Positions 33,197 to 43,484 of a DNA stretch of 64,000 bases are shown here, one piece after another (position 1 is the first letter of the stretch; each line of letters starts with the position of its first letter). The notes under the pieces are model-generated. The model was not told where the DNA came from and searched no databases. It was given only the letters and a program-made list of their open reading frames with translations. Where the stretch lies: NCBI RefSeq assembly GCF_001465345.1, contig NZ_CP013655.1, positions 1,597,667 to 1,661,666 of the forward strand, given 5' to 3'. This DNA comes from Enterococcus rotai (GTDB taxonomy: Bacteria > Bacillota > Bacilli > Lactobacillales > Enterococcaceae). A program made the translations under genes and the position numbers.

Positions 33197-35353
33197 TTAC
33201 TTCAAACGAGTCAACAATCCAGCTGTATGCTTCAATAGCCCCGCATAATCTACTTTTTTAGCTTTTACATCGCCATATAAATTCTGCTCATATAACTCCG
33301 TCAATTGGATGAAACTACCGTGAAATTGTACATACGCATGCTCCAACCGTTGAGCATAACTAGTTAAGGGTTCATCGGGCTGTCGCGGTAAAATATGCTC
33401 TGCTTTACGTAATAATAGCGAGTAAGCTTTAGCAAACTGCTTTGGATGAAGTTTTAGAGCTAGGCTGAAACGAAGCAAGAAAAAGTACTTTTTCAAAAAG
33501 AAACTGCCGACTGCTAATAAGATAATCAATAAGCCGATAGCCATATTACGCAAAACTGGAAGCCATGGGCTACTTACAGAATCTTGTGTATTTTTTTTAG
33601 TGACAGGTTCTGAATTGCTAGAAGTAGCTTCAGTTCGATTTTTTGTTTCAGAAGACACAGTGGTTTCTGCTGAGCTTTCAAGTGTCTTTTCTGTACTAGA
33701 AGTGGTTGTTGCTGTAGCTTGACTAACTTCGTTGACAAAACTTGGTGTGGGTTCAAACGGGATCCAACCATATCCTTCAAAGTAAACTTCTGGCCAAGAA
33801 TGAGCATCGCTATTTTTAATGGTATATTCTTGATATCCTGTATTTTCAGAGCGCGTGAGTTCACCAGGTGAAAATCCCTTTGCCCAACGACTAGAAATAC
33901 CGATTGACCGAAGTAAGATCGTCATAGCACTGGAGAAATTATCACAATAACCAACTTTTGATTCAAAAAGAAAGTGATCAACATAATCCTCATTTTGTGG
34001 AGTAAAAGGTGTATCCGTTTTTGAATAGCGATAACCACCCTCTTGTTTTAGATAGCGCTCAACAGCTTTTACCTTATCGTAAAGAGTGACTTGATTTTCA
34101 GTAATTGAAATAGCTAGCTCTTTGATCCGATTTGGTGTAGTCAGAGGAATTTGACTATTTTGTTCATCTAGCGAAATTTGATAAGGCACTTGCCCCAACG
34201 ATTCTTGAGTAAATGTAGGCTTTTGCCAAGTAAACTGAATCGATTTAGGCTTCGATGTAAGATTGATTCGTTGTTTATCTTTGATCTGTTCTACCTGTCC
34301 AAGCTCGTTAATTGGAAGGGAAATCGTTCCGTAAGGATAAGGCAAATAGTCTTTTGGGGCGTTAAAAGTCAATGTGATGCTTGTTTCAGCAGCTAAAGTC
34401 CCTTGATATTCAAGATTTGTAGAGAGAATCAAAGGGTGTTCTGCAGCTACTGTGACTATTTCAGAAGTATTCTTCCAACCTTTTCCAGTATAGTAATTTT
34501 TGGTTTCCACACGCCAATAATGCTCACTGGTCTGTTTAGCTGTGAAAAGTACCGATTGATCATCTGACAACGGTCCACCTAATTGAGCGTCGTTTTCACT
34601 AAAACCAGCTGTAGCCAAAGAGTCACTCCCATAACCCTCAATTTTTTGATAGATTCCTTGTTGATTTACGTAATCACGAATGCTTGCAGTTTGCGTAATT
34701 AAAAAAATCTGTGATTGAGGAAATAGCACAGGAAAGAAATACGAGCCGACAGCGATCAAGAACAGCGCAGTACTACTTAATAAAAATAGCTTCAATTTGA
34801 CTTGTTTGGCCAACCAATTCGGCGTGTGTTTCAATCCATAAAAAAGAATGGCAAAACTTGTGATCAAAATAACGTGAAGCCCTAAATTTAAACGATTAAA
34901 CACCGCCAGCATAAGCAAATAACCAATCAACAACAAAGTACCGAGTAGCCACCGCTCATAACGGATCAAGAGTACATTTAATAAAATCAGTAAAAATAAA
35001 ATAATCGCCAAAGCAAAAAAATCAGGTAAGTAATTAATTTCCCCGCTAATCATTTTTGGATAGGTGACTAGCATTTTCTGAACAAAAACACTGAACCAAG
35101 AAAAGCCGAATGATCGAGAAAAAGGGAAATAATAGTAAAGTGTAAACGAATAACTAAGCATATAAAACGGTAAAATAACTAATTGGTTTTTGACAAGTAA
35201 AGTCATAGAACAAACCAATGCCAACATCCCACCGAAAAAGAATGTGTTTGCTTGGGCTAGATTATAGACTTTTAAAAAAGGCAGAGCAGCTGTTATTAAG
35301 ATAAAAAAACTGAGCAGTGCAAAAGGCCATCTTTCTTTTAGACTATTTTTCAA
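33197..35353 (-). CDS. Membrane transglutaminase-like protein (TgpA/YebA type)
   Basis: 718 aa, TTG start 8 nt after AAGGAGG. N-terminal 210 residues have several transmembrane helices; the periplasmic/outer part contains a transglutaminase core (about 455-560) with Cys in KVGYCDNFSSAMTILLRSIGISSRWAKGF, His in NSDAHSWPEVYFEGYGWIPFEPTP and the Asp region behind. A Ser/Thr-rich linker, one more membrane helix (around 600-620) and a cytoplasmic C-terminal helical domain follow. Last gene of the MoxR/DUF58 operon and overlaps DUF58 by 11 nt. Confidence 0.87.
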   Translation of the reverse strand: MKNSLKERWPFALLSFFILITAALPFLKVYNLAQANTFFFGGMLALVCSMTLLVKNQLVILPFYMLSYSFTLYYYFPFSRSFGFSWFSVFVQKMLVTYPKMISGEINYLPDFFALAIILFLLILLNVLLIRYERWLLGTLLLIGYLLMLAVFNRLNLGLHVILITSFAILFYGLKHTPNWLAKQVKLKLFLLSSTALFLIAVGSYFFPVLFPQSQIFLITQTASIRDYVNQQGIYQKIEGYGSDSLATAGFSENDAQLGGPLSDDQSVLFTAKQTSEHYWRVETKNYYTGKGWKNTSEIVTVAAEHPLILSTNLEYQGTLAAETSITLTFNAPKDYLPYPYGTISLPINELGQVEQIKDKQRINLTSKPKSIQFTWQKPTFTQESLGQVPYQISLDEQNSQIPLTTPNRIKELAISITENQVTLYDKVKAVERYLKQEGGYRYSKTDTPFTPQNEDYVDHFLFESKVGYCDNFSSAMTILLRSIGISSRWAKGFSPGELTRSENTGYQEYTIKNSDAHSWPEVYFEGYGWIPFEPTPSFVNEVSQATATTTSSTEKTLESSAETTVSSETKNRTEATSSNSEPVTKKNTQDSVSSPWLPVLRNMAIGLLIILLAVGSFFLKKYFFLLRFSLALKLHPKQFAKAYSLLLRKAEHILPRQPDEPLTSYAQRLEHAYVQFHGSFIQLTELYEQNLYGDVKAKKVDYAGLLKHTAGLLTRLK

Positions 35354-36419
35354 AAATAGGACCTCCTTTATGGAGCGAGCTTATTTGATCTTTCCAAAGA
35401 AAAGCGAGAGCCCCTTCCTCAAACGTAATTAAACAGAGCTCATTTGTCTTCTCCAAATGATTTAATTGTTCTGCTAACTGGGGTGTCTTACAAGGCGTAA
35501 AAATCACTAATTTTTTATTTGAATAAGACGGTAGAGCACACTCCTGTGACAAAGGAGCTACGGTGGCCATGGTAAATTCTTTTAGTGCAGTATCAGGAAT
35601 ATCAGCTAGAATCGTTTGTTGAAACGATAGTTTATGCTCAACGAAGTGAATAAATGAATAATAGATAGAAACAAGTTCTTCAAATTTTTCATGAGCCAAA
35701 CCATAAAATACAAAATAAGTTTCTGTTTCGGCTTCGTGTTCGTATTCTTTCACGATCAATTCATTTCTTTTTCCAGATAGTTTCCAATCAACTAAATTGA
35801 ACGGATCTCCTACCTGATAGTTGCGGAAATTTCGAATCGAAAAAGTTTGATTCCCAAAAGGGGTAGTAAAATTTACCATTGAGTTCACTAGTTGGTGATA
35901 AAGTTGTTCTGCTACATCTATCTGCAACGTAGGCATGACCACAAATGGACCTGCAGCCTTGACTGCATATTGTTTAGAAAATAGCCGGAATAAGTCTGTA
36001 CTGACAAGGACAAATGAAAGCTCTTGGAAAATACCTCTCTGGGAAGGGCGCCACTCAAAAGCCAGATCTTTTCGCTGTCCTGAATATAGACCTAAATAGT
36101 GGCTGTTTGTTGCGCTATTTTCGCTTAAAAAAACCAAGAGTGTTGGAATTGGCAACAGTGTTGGACGATAGCGAAAGAGTTCTACTTGAATGTTACTTGA
36201 TTGATGGACTCTGTAAATTGTTTTTTCTATTGAGTGAACCTTAATTTTTTTTAGAGAAGGCAGCAAAGTCAAAATATCTAGCAACAATAAAAAGAGCAAA
36301 AAGAAAAACAGTAACCAACCAGTTGGATTGTTAAAAATAATTGCATATAGAAAAACAGCAGTGTAAACAAAAGCGATACCGATAGCTCGGATAAGGTTAT
36401 TGATCAAGTATCGTCTCAT
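35343..36419 (-). CDS. DUF58 family membrane protein
   Basis: 358 aa. Two transmembrane helices near the N-terminus (about 10-50) then a vWA-like domain with the DUF58 core FRNYQVGDPFNLVDWKLSGKRNELIVKEYEHEAE. DUF58 proteins accompany MoxR ATPases and membrane transglutaminases; the complex is thought to act as an envelope chaperone or protein-modifying system. 2 nt from moxR, 11-nt overlap with the transglutaminase gene. Confidence 0.88.
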   Translation of the reverse strand: MRRYLINNLIRAIGIAFVYTAVFLYAIIFNNPTGWLLFFFLLFLLLLDILTLLPSLKKIKVHSIEKTIYRVHQSSNIQVELFRYRPTLLPIPTLLVFLSENSATNSHYLGLYSGQRKDLAFEWRPSQRGIFQELSFVLVSTDLFRLFSKQYAVKAAGPFVVMPTLQIDVAEQLYHQLVNSMVNFTTPFGNQTFSIRNFRNYQVGDPFNLVDWKLSGKRNELIVKEYEHEAETETYFVFYGLAHEKFEELVSIYYSFIHFVEHKLSFQQTILADIPDTALKEFTMATVAPLSQECALPSYSNKKLVIFTPCKTPQLAEQLNHLEKTNELCLITFEEGALAFLWKDQISSLHKGGPIFEK

Positions 36420-36421
36420 AA

Positions 36422-37363
36422 CTATTTCCTAACTGGAACAGGTACTTGTCTAAGTAACTGCTCAAAAATGTCTTCTAAGTGTTTTGACGTGGCTGGTTGT
36501 CCGCCTTTTAATAGCAAGCGATGGCCAAAAGTTGCAGGTAAAATTTGTTGTAGATCACTAGGTGTAACGTAATTTCTTCCTTCAGTTAACGCAAATGCCT
36601 TAGCAGCTCGTATAAATGAAACGGATCCGCGCGGACTGATTCCAAGAGCTATTCCGTCATGATTCCGAGTAACATGAACTAATTGCAAAGCATATCTAGC
36701 AACTACAGGATCCACATAGATATCGTCAACAATCTGTTTTAACTGACTGATTTCAGAAGCATTCAAGATTTGTCGTACTCGATTCAGCTCATGTCCAGTT
36801 TGATTCAAGATTAAATTAAGTTCATCTGTAAATTCAGGATAGCCAATCTGGAGTTTAAATAAAAAGCGATCTAGCTGAGCTTCTGGTAGAGGATAAGTTC
36901 CTTCGTAATCTAACGGGTTTTGAGTTGCTAAGACAAAGAAGTGCTCATCTAATGGATACGTGTGATTATCGATCGTTACATGGTTTTCAGACATAGCTTC
37001 CAATAATGCAGCTTGAGTTCTAGGCGTCGTTCGATTGATTTCATCCGCTAATAGAACGGTTGTAAAGACTGGTCCTTGATGAAATTCAAATCGGTGCTCG
37101 GCTGTATTGTAAATAGAAACACCTAAAATATCACTAGGCAGTAAATCTGGGGTAAATTGAATTCGATTAAATGTACCATGTGTCGCTTTTGCTAAAGTCT
37201 TGACCATCATCGTTTTACCGACACCGGGTATGTCTTCAAGTAAAACATGACCGCCAGCTAAGAAAGCGGTCACAGTTAATTGTAAGATATCACGTTTTCC
37301 TAAAATAACTTTTTCCATTTCATCGATCAATGATGTGATTTGTGTGTGTGCGGATTCAAGCAT
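36422..37363 (-). CDS. MoxR family AAA+ ATPase
   Basis: 313 aa from the ATG at 37363, about 7 nt after AAGGAGAT on the minus strand; the longer frame starts upstream of this site. Walker A GVGKTMMVKTLA, Walker B VLLADEINRTTPRTQAALLEAM, sensor 1 FVLATQNPLDYEGTYPLPEAQLDRF, sensor 2 near SPRGSVSFIRAAKAFAL. First gene of the operon moxR-DUF58-transglutaminase. Confidence 0.92.
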   Translation of the reverse strand: MLESAHTQITSLIDEMEKVILGKRDILQLTVTAFLAGGHVLLEDIPGVGKTMMVKTLAKATHGTFNRIQFTPDLLPSDILGVSIYNTAEHRFEFHQGPVFTTVLLADEINRTTPRTQAALLEAMSENHVTIDNHTYPLDEHFFVLATQNPLDYEGTYPLPEAQLDRFLFKLQIGYPEFTDELNLILNQTGHELNRVRQILNASEISQLKQIVDDIYVDPVVARYALQLVHVTRNHDGIALGISPRGSVSFIRAAKAFALTEGRNYVTPSDLQQILPATFGHRLLLKGGQPATSKHLEDIFEQLLRQVPVPVRK

Positions 37364-37588
37364 ATTGTGTAATCTCCTTATTGTAAAAGCTAAGCAAAAT
37401 AGATCAGCCAAGCTAGATAATAGATGTATTTTATTTTATTGTATAGATAACATTCGTCTGTTGCAAGATGTCATAAGAGTTTCTTAATATAGTACATAAA
37501 AAGCCAAAGGAATGAGACAAATCACTGTTCATCGTAAACGATTGAGTTCATACTAATGAATAAATAGTTAATTGGAGGAATGAAACGA

Positions 37589-38635
37589 ATGGAGAAAAAA
37601 ACTCAAATGAAAGCAGTCGGTTTTTTTGAAGGATTTCCTATTACGAATGAGGCAAGCTTTATTGATAAAGATAAACTGATCCCAATCCCAGCAGCTCAAG
37701 ACATTCTTGTCAAGGTTAAAGCGGTCTCTGTTAACCCTGTTGATATAAAGCTAAGACAAACAACAAAGAAACAAACGACTTTAACTGTTTTAGGTTTTGA
37801 TGGGGTCGGCGAAGTTGTCGCTGTGGGTAAGGATGTCAAAAAATTCTCTATAGGTGATCGAGTTTATTATGCAGGGACAACGAAACGAGCTGGTAGCAAT
37901 CAAGAATTTCAATTAGTACATGAAGCAATTGCGGCAGTAGCTCCTAGCAATTTAAACGATGAAGAAGCGGCATCGCTCCCCCTTACTTCTTTGACAGCCT
38001 ATGAATTATTAGTTGAAAAATTCGGCTTGATTCCGAAAAAACAGGCTAATCAGGGCAAAACGATTTTAGTCATCAACGGAGCAGGGGGTGTGGGTTCGAT
38101 ATTGACGCAATTGGCTGCTTGGGCTGGTCTGACGGTTTACGCTACGGCTAGTCCTAAAAATTTTGATAGGTTGAAGAGAAATGGCGTAACTTATCCTCTC
38201 GACTATCATAAAAATTTAAAACAGAGTTTAACAGAATTGGCGGTTCAGCAGGTGGATTATGTAGCCGTTTTATTTGATATCACTTCGTACTTTGCCACAG
38301 TGGCTGAAGTAATCAAACCTTTCGGGCATGTTGGAACGATCGTAGGTGTAGAAGAGCCTTTAGACATCAGTCTTTTGAAAAATAAGTCGGTTAGTTTTGA
38401 TTGGGAATATATGTTTGCTAAAACAGATTATCAGGATCGAATCGAAACACAAGGTCAAACACTAGCTCTGATAGCACAACTGGTAGAAGCGGGAGAAATT
38501 GTGACGACTGTAGGAAAAGCCTATTCAAATGGGATCAATGCTGCCAATTTGAAAAAAGCTACTGCAGATGTGGAAACAGGGCATATGAATGGGAAAGTCG
38601 TGGTCAGCGGACCGTTTAATGGAGAACCTAAATAA
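37589..38635 (+). CDS. Zinc-free medium-chain dehydrogenase/quinone oxidoreductase-like protein
   Basis: 348 aa from ATG at 37589, 10 nt after GGAGG; the ATG at 37580 is too close to it. MDR fold: N-terminal GroES-like part (VKVKAVSVNPVDIKLRQ), GFDGVGEVVAVGKDVKKFSIGDRVYYAG, and the NAD(P) motif INGAGGVGSILTQLAAW. The structural-zinc cysteines are absent, as in the QOR-like YhdH/ZADH group. It probably reduces quinones or enones with NADPH; such genes are often under redox or MarR/HxlR-type control, but no regulator is adjacent. Confidence 0.83.
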   Translation: MEKKTQMKAVGFFEGFPITNEASFIDKDKLIPIPAAQDILVKVKAVSVNPVDIKLRQTTKKQTTLTVLGFDGVGEVVAVGKDVKKFSIGDRVYYAGTTKRAGSNQEFQLVHEAIAAVAPSNLNDEEAASLPLTSLTAYELLVEKFGLIPKKQANQGKTILVINGAGGVGSILTQLAAWAGLTVYATASPKNFDRLKRNGVTYPLDYHKNLKQSLTELAVQQVDYVAVLFDITSYFATVAEVIKPFGHVGTIVGVEEPLDISLLKNKSVSFDWEYMFAKTDYQDRIETQGQTLALIAQLVEAGEIVTTVGKAYSNGINAANLKKATADVETGHMNGKVVVSGPFNGEPK

Positions 38636-38700
38636 TCGTAAGTGATGTTGTAAATCAAGAGACAACCAAGGTCGTTAGTTTATTCGGACAATAAAAAAAC

Positions 38701-38752
38701 ACAAGAGCGGGCAAAAGTTTGGGTTCGCTTTTGTTCACTCTTGTATTTTTTA
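38701..38752. terminator. Bidirectional terminator, reductase / LRR surface protein
   Basis: ACAAGAG (38701-38707) with CTCTTGT (38738-38744), inner CAAAAG/CTTTTG, flanked by A and T runs. Confidence 0.75.
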
Positions 38753-38764
38753 TTTAATCAAAGG

Positions 38765-40741
38765 TTATTTTTTTTGTTTTACCTTTTTTAAAACATATTG
38801 ATAGTTGACGAAGCCAATGACAAGTAAACCAAGGAATAACCAAGCGTAACTTGATTGTTCACCTGTAGCAGGCAACTTCTTTTTAGCCGTTGTATTCGCT
38901 TTAGCGCTTGCTTTTGGTGAAGGCGTGTTGCTGTTAGAAGTATTTGGAACTTGGTTAGCGGAATCGTTTGTTTCGCTATTATCAGTATTTGACGTAGTTG
39001 TTTCAGTCGATTCACTTGATTCGGTTGATTCAGAAGAATCAGTCGATGCAGTTGGCTCTGTTGTATCTTTATCTTTCGTATAAACATATGTTACTTTCTG
39101 AGCTTCTTTCGTAAATAAACCTGTTTGGTTTCCTGTTACTTCTTTAAATGTGTAGTCTTTAAAAGCTAGTTGTTCTGTTGTAAAAGGAGTTCCAACTACT
39201 TCGGTCTGCTCGATTTTTTTCAGCTCGGTACCCGTTGTATCAACATAATAAGCAGTCACGGTTCCTTTAATGATCGGTTCAGAAGTTTTTTTGTAAACAA
39301 AGGTCACTGTTTGTTCTTGATCAGTGAAACTACCTGATGCATTGGCAGGTAATTCTGTTAGCTCATAACCAGTAATTTCTGGAGCTGTGATCTCAAATGT
39401 TTGCCCAACTAAACCAGAACGTGTTTCGCTAGCTAACAACTCTTTTCCAGCTTCATCTTGATAATGAATGGTAACTGGTTGGCCGTCATCAAGAATAGTG
39501 AATTGATGCAAATAAGTTCCTGATGAAATAGCATAGAAAGTAAAACCATCCGGTTGTGCATAAGTTCCAGCTGGATTATTTAGACGTGCATTGTATTCAA
39601 AACTTGTAAGGTTTTTAAACTCATCTTCTGTCACCCCAGAAACTGTAATACCTAAATCAGTGATCTGGAGACGATTTGCAGGTAATTGTGTACCGTTGAA
39701 ATCAAGGTAAGTATTACTAGCAGAATTTGATGTTGTAAACGGTGGAACATAACCATCGAAGTTCGTCATTCGGTTTGGCATCATTGAAAATGGTAAAAAT
39801 AACGTTTCTTGATCAAAGTCATAATCTAAAGTAGAACGACCAAGTGTTGTTGGTAGATCGGTACGACCTGTATTTTGTCCGAATGCTGACAAATTATTAA
39901 GCACAGGGAATTCATTGATTACAGTAAAATCCGTGATTCCACAAAACTGAACAGAAAGTGATGTCAGATTAGGCAGTGCTTTAAAAGGGGCAATGGATGT
40001 GATATTCATATTTGTGTCCATGTAAATACGTGTTAGTGAGGTTAACTGAGCGATCTTAGGCAAGACATCATTGTCAATACTTGTAGCGGCTACACTTAGA
40101 TTGGTCAACCCGGTATTTTTACTTAGATCAGGGAAATTAGCGCTAGTTAAACTTTTGGTTTGAAGCGTAACATAAGTTAACGAAGATAGCTGTTCTAATG
40201 GACTGAAGTCGGTTATGCTATTATTAACATTCATGTAAATAGAGCTTAAATTGGTTGCGTGTTCTAATCCAGAAAGACTAGTGATTAGAGTTGAACTAAG
40301 ATTAAGATTCGTTAAACGATCCATGTCTGCTTGTGTCAGTTCACTGCCAGCAGGAAGACCTACTGATGAAACGATTGCTTGTTTTAAAACGGGATCGGCG
40401 ATTTCAATAGTATCTGCTCTAGGTGCGATCGATGTTGGTACAGCTTCGTTTTCTGTGATAGATTCTGTCGTTGACATCGTTGTTTCATTTTCCACAGGAA
40501 TTGTTGTTTCCGGGATTGCTTCTGTGCTAGAACTTTCAACAGTAGTAGCAGACTCAAGTGTTGCTTCTGTTGTTTCAGCGCTTTCTTGTGATACTGCAGG
40601 CGTGGTTTGCTCAGTTTCAGCGGGACTATCTTCAGCGAAAACATGAGAAGTGGTGAGCAAAGTCGGTGCTAAAAGTGCCAGCACCATAACTGCGCGGACG
40701 GATCTTTTCTTATGTAGTGGTGTAATAGTTCTGTTTTTCAT
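38765..40741 (-). CDS. LRR-MucBP LPXTG-anchored surface protein (internalin-like)
   Basis: 658 aa from the ATG at 40741, 8 nt after GGAGG. Signal peptide (residues 1-37, KKRSVRAVMVLALLAPTLLT), a 70-residue Thr/Glu/Ser-rich stretch, then leucine-rich repeats of 21-23 residues (about 90-260: LTNLNLSSTLITSLSGLEH, LTYVTLQTKSLTSANFPDL and so on), a linker domain, two MucBP-like repeats (about 430-565, each starting VTxHYQDExGKEL or AYYVDTTGTEL), a Ser/Thr/Glu-rich wall-spanning region and a sorting signal LPATGE followed by a hydrophobic helix and KKVKQKK. It is exported and covalently anchored by sortase. The LRR suggests protein binding and MucBP suggests mucin or glycan contact. Confidence 0.92.
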   Translation of the reverse strand: MKNRTITPLHKKRSVRAVMVLALLAPTLLTTSHVFAEDSPAETEQTTPAVSQESAETTEATLESATTVESSSTEAIPETTIPVENETTMSTTESITENEAVPTSIAPRADTIEIADPVLKQAIVSSVGLPAGSELTQADMDRLTNLNLSSTLITSLSGLEHATNLSSIYMNVNNSITDFSPLEQLSSLTYVTLQTKSLTSANFPDLSKNTGLTNLSVAATSIDNDVLPKIAQLTSLTRIYMDTNMNITSIAPFKALPNLTSLSVQFCGITDFTVINEFPVLNNLSAFGQNTGRTDLPTTLGRSTLDYDFDQETLFLPFSMMPNRMTNFDGYVPPFTTSNSASNTYLDFNGTQLPANRLQITDLGITVSGVTEDEFKNLTSFEYNARLNNPAGTYAQPDGFTFYAISSGTYLHQFTILDDGQPVTIHYQDEAGKELLASETRSGLVGQTFEITAPEITGYELTELPANASGSFTDQEQTVTFVYKKTSEPIIKGTVTAYYVDTTGTELKKIEQTEVVGTPFTTEQLAFKDYTFKEVTGNQTGLFTKEAQKVTYVYTKDKDTTEPTASTDSSESTESSESTETTTSNTDNSETNDSANQVPNTSNSNTPSPKASAKANTTAKKKLPATGEQSSYAWLFLGLLVIGFVNYQYVLKKVKQKK

Positions 40742-40984
40742 ATGTAGTTCCTCCATAGTTCAGAATAAAGTGTGTGAAGATAATAAAAAATGTATTATCA
40801 CAAATCATTTTATCATAAAAATACGAATAAAATTAAATTTTTTTATGAAAAATAACATAAAAATAATGAAAAGTGTGGAAAAACTGGAGATTAGGCGCTT
40901 CTAATCTTTTTTTAGATGAGAGAAAAATTAAATACGCTTTTTGTATTTGGAAATAAATAGAAAATTAAAGATAAAAGCAAAAGG

Positions 40985-41014
40985 GTGACAAGTTTTGAGG
41001 CGGTAGCTTATAAT
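40985..41014 (+). promoter_or_regulatory. queG promoter
   Basis: GTGACA (40985-40990), 18 bp, TATAAT (41009-41014). Confidence 0.7.
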
Positions 41015-41044
41015 GAAGGTACTATCTTAAGTAGGGAGTATCTC

Positions 41045-42190
41045 ATGTCATTAAAACAAAAAATCGTAGCAGAAAGTAAGCGGCTAGGGATCGATAAGAT
41101 TGGATTTGCTTCAGCGCAACCTTTCTATGAACTAGAAGAGTCATTAAAAGAGCAAAGGGAACTTGGCTTTAATTCAGGCTTTGAACATCAAGTGATCGAA
41201 GAGAGAATTTATCCTGAAAAAACATTTGAGAATCCAAAAACAATTATTTCGATTGCGTTAGCTTATCCTACTAAAATAGAAGGAAAAGTACCAAGAGATG
41301 AAAAAAGAGGCATGTTTGCCCGAGCATCATGGGGGATTGATTATCATGATGTGTTGCGAGATCGGTTAGCGAAATTGATTGCTTTTATTCAATCACAAGC
41401 CGAAAGTCTTGAAGAGACTGAAGCATGGCGGTTTGCACCTCAAGTTGATACTGGCGAATTAGTAGATGTAGCTGTTGCCCAACGTGCTGGGCTAGGGTTT
41501 ATCGGAAGAAATGGTTTGTTGATCACAGAAGAGTTCGGCTCCTTTGTTTATTTAGGAGAGATCGTGACAAATATTGATTTTGAAGTAGATGAACCTGTTG
41601 CGTTTGGTTGCGGCGATTGTACGCGGTGTGTAACAGCTTGTCCCACACAGGCACTTTTAGGGAATGGGAGCATGAACGCAAAAAAATGCTTGTCTTATCA
41701 AACCCAAACCAAAGAAATGATGCCAGAAGAATACCGAAAGAAAATGCATAATGTTATCTACGGTTGTGATATTTGTCAGCTTGTTTGTCCCTATAATCGC
41801 GGGAAGGATTTTCATTTTCATAAAGAAATGGAACCAGAGGTCGATACTGTTTATCCTAAACTAAAGCCGATGCTGAGCATTTCCAATAAAGAATTTAAAG
41901 AAACCTTTGGGCATCTTTCAGGATCCTGGCGGGGGAAAAAGCCATTGCAAAGAAATGCCTTGATTGCATTAGCCAATTTAGGTGACCGCAGTGCGTTGCC
42001 AGAGATTTACAGATGTGCAACAGAAGATGTGCGTCCTGTAATCAGAGGGACGGCTATCTGGGCAATTGGAAAACTTGGAAATAAAGAAGCGGAAAAATGG
42101 TTAGGTGTTTTGAATGAATTATTGGAAGTAGAACCAGAAGAAGAGGTACTTGTGGAAATCAGAAATGCTATTAAACGATTAGAGAGCTAA
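41045..42190 (+). CDS. queG: Epoxyqueuosine reductase
   Basis: 381 aa from the ATG at 41045, 7 nt after GGGAG; the TTG at 40985 is part of the promoter. DUF1730 cobalamin-binding domain first ([19 protein letters not shown]), then two 4Fe-4S clusters of ferredoxin type ([12 protein letters not shown] and [11 protein letters not shown]), and a C-terminal HEAT-like repeat ([31 protein letters not shown]). It performs the last step of queuosine synthesis, epoxyqueuosine to queuosine in tRNA, with B12. Other que genes are not in the window. Confidence 0.95.
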   Translation: MSLKQKIVAESKRLGIDKIGFASAQPFYELEESLKEQRELGFNSGFEHQVIEERIYPEKTFENPKTIISIALAYPTKIEGKVPRDEKRGMFARASWGIDYHDVLRDRLAKLIAFIQSQAESLEETEAWRFAPQVDTGELVDVAVAQRAGLGFIGRNGLLITEEFGSFVYLGEIVTNIDFEVDEPVAFGCGDCTRCVTACPTQALLGNGSMNAKKCLSYQTQTKEMMPEEYRKKMHNVIYGCDICQLVCPYNRGKDFHFHKEMEPEVDTVYPKLKPMLSISNKEFKETFGHLSGSWRGKKPLQRNALIALANLGDRSALPEIYRCATEDVRPVIRGTAIWAIGKLGNKEAEKWLGVLNELLEVEPEEEVLVEIRNAIKRLES

Positions 42191-42221
42191 GCAATGTTTG
42201 GCAGACAGGTCATTCCAACGA

Positions 42222-42260
42222 AAAAAGCACTGAAAAGAATTCCTTTTCAGTGCTTTTTAA
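42222..42260. terminator. Bidirectional terminator, queG / membrane protein
   Basis: A 16-bp perfect stem AAAAAGCACTGAAAAG / CTTTTCAGTGCTTTTT. Confidence 0.93.
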
Positions 42261-42274
42261 TCATCAAATAAGAA

Positions 42275-42574
42275 TTAAGCTTTCGCAGCTTCTTTTGGTT
42301 CGCGGCCTAAAATTGCTTGTAAGACTGTTAAGACACCATATGAAGCTAAGATTGTGTAAATCAAGCTTGAATAAGTTGTAATATCGAAATCCCACGTTTT
42401 GTAAATAACTAAAACAATTGCTAAAACAATAGCTGCAAGAACGTTGAAAAATGCAAACGCCCATAGATTTCCGTTTTCTTTACGTGAAAGATAGTAGATC
42501 GAAAACCAGATGCTTAAAACACCCCAAGCGATGCAGACTAAAATAGCTGCCCAATAAATAATAAATGCTACCAC
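42275..42574 (-). CDS. Small membrane protein, unknown function
   Basis: 99 aa, GTG start 7 nt after GAGGTG on the minus strand. Three transmembrane helices (about 4-29, 37-60, 68-90) and a Lys/Ala-rich tail GREPKEAAKA. No family recognised. It stands alone behind a strong terminator. Confidence 0.75.
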   Translation of the reverse strand: MVAFIIYWAAILVCIAWGVLSIWFSIYYLSRKENGNLWAFAFFNVLAAIVLAIVLVIYKTWDFDITTYSSLIYTILASYGVLTVLQAILGREPKEAAKA

Positions 42575-42766
42575 GAAGTTTCACCTCACTTTTATACATT
42601 ATGTATTCTATCACGTTCTCTTTTGTTTGTCATGAAAAGACAGTGAAAAAGGGAACATTCTTACCGAGATCAATCAGTAGGAAAGGGAGTAATTTTCTTT
42701 TTGTGCGAATATGTTTTCTCTCCACTCTATCTTTACGTTATAATAAACCTATTAGGAGATGAGACG

Positions 42767-43483
42767 ATGCAAACAATCGATGAAACGAAAGCGCACATTT
42801 TAATCAAACAGGCGGAACAAATCACCTTTTTAACAGGGGCAGGTGTTTCAACAGCATCTGGCATACCTGATTATCGCTCGCTATCTGGTATTTATCACGG
42901 GATCGAACGCCCTGAATATTTATTAAGCCAGACCTGTATGCGTGAGGAGCCAGAAAAATTTTATTCATTTGTGCAAACGTTATATCATCCTGATGCAAAA
43001 CCAAATAGTATCCACTTGAAAATAGCAAACATAGCAAAAATAAAAAATACATGGGTCATTTCTCAAAATATCGATGGCCTACATGCAAAAGCCAAAACAC
43101 AGCAATTAGTTAATTTTCATGGGGACTTGTATGATTGTTATTGTAGGAAGTGTGGTCAAGCTGTTTCAGCAGAAGCATATTTAGTTTCTGATCACCATGA
43201 GCAATGCGGTGGACAAATTCGGCCGAATATCGTTTTATATGAAGAAGGCTTAGATGAACAAGCGATAACCATGTCGATTGAAGCTGTAGCAAAGACCGAT
43301 TTGATCGTAATCGTGGGTACTAGCTTTCAAGTGCACCCATTTTGTGACTTGATTCATTACGCAAAAGCTACGGCGACTGTTTTAGTGATCAATCAAACCC
43401 CGATTCATTTAAACAGAGAGGCTTATTTCTTAAAAGAAGATGCAGTAAAGGTCTTTGAAAATATAGTGACAGAGGAGCTTTAA
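42767..43483 (+). CDS. NAD-dependent protein deacylase, Sir2 family, atypical zinc site
   Basis: 238 aa, ATG at 42767, 8 nt after AGGAG, behind TATAAT (42739-42744). Sirtuin motifs: GAGVSTASGIPDYRS (NAD site), QNIDGLH, the catalytic His in NFHGDLYDC, and VGTSFQVHPFC. The zinc module differs from the usual Cys4: CYCRKC is followed by only one Cys (HHEQCGGQIRP), so one ligand may be His. Most bacterial sirtuins have two CxxC pairs. It uses NAD+ to remove acyl groups and releases nicotinamide. First gene of an operon with an acetyltransferase-chorismate mutase fusion and niaR. Confidence 0.88.
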   Translation: MQTIDETKAHILIKQAEQITFLTGAGVSTASGIPDYRSLSGIYHGIERPEYLLSQTCMREEPEKFYSFVQTLYHPDAKPNSIHLKIANIAKIKNTWVISQNIDGLHAKAKTQQLVNFHGDLYDCYCRKCGQAVSAEAYLVSDHHEQCGGQIRPNIVLYEEGLDEQAITMSIEAVAKTDLIVIVGTSFQVHPFCDLIHYAKATATVLVINQTPIHLNREAYFLKEDAVKVFENIVTEEL

Positions 43484-43484
43484 T

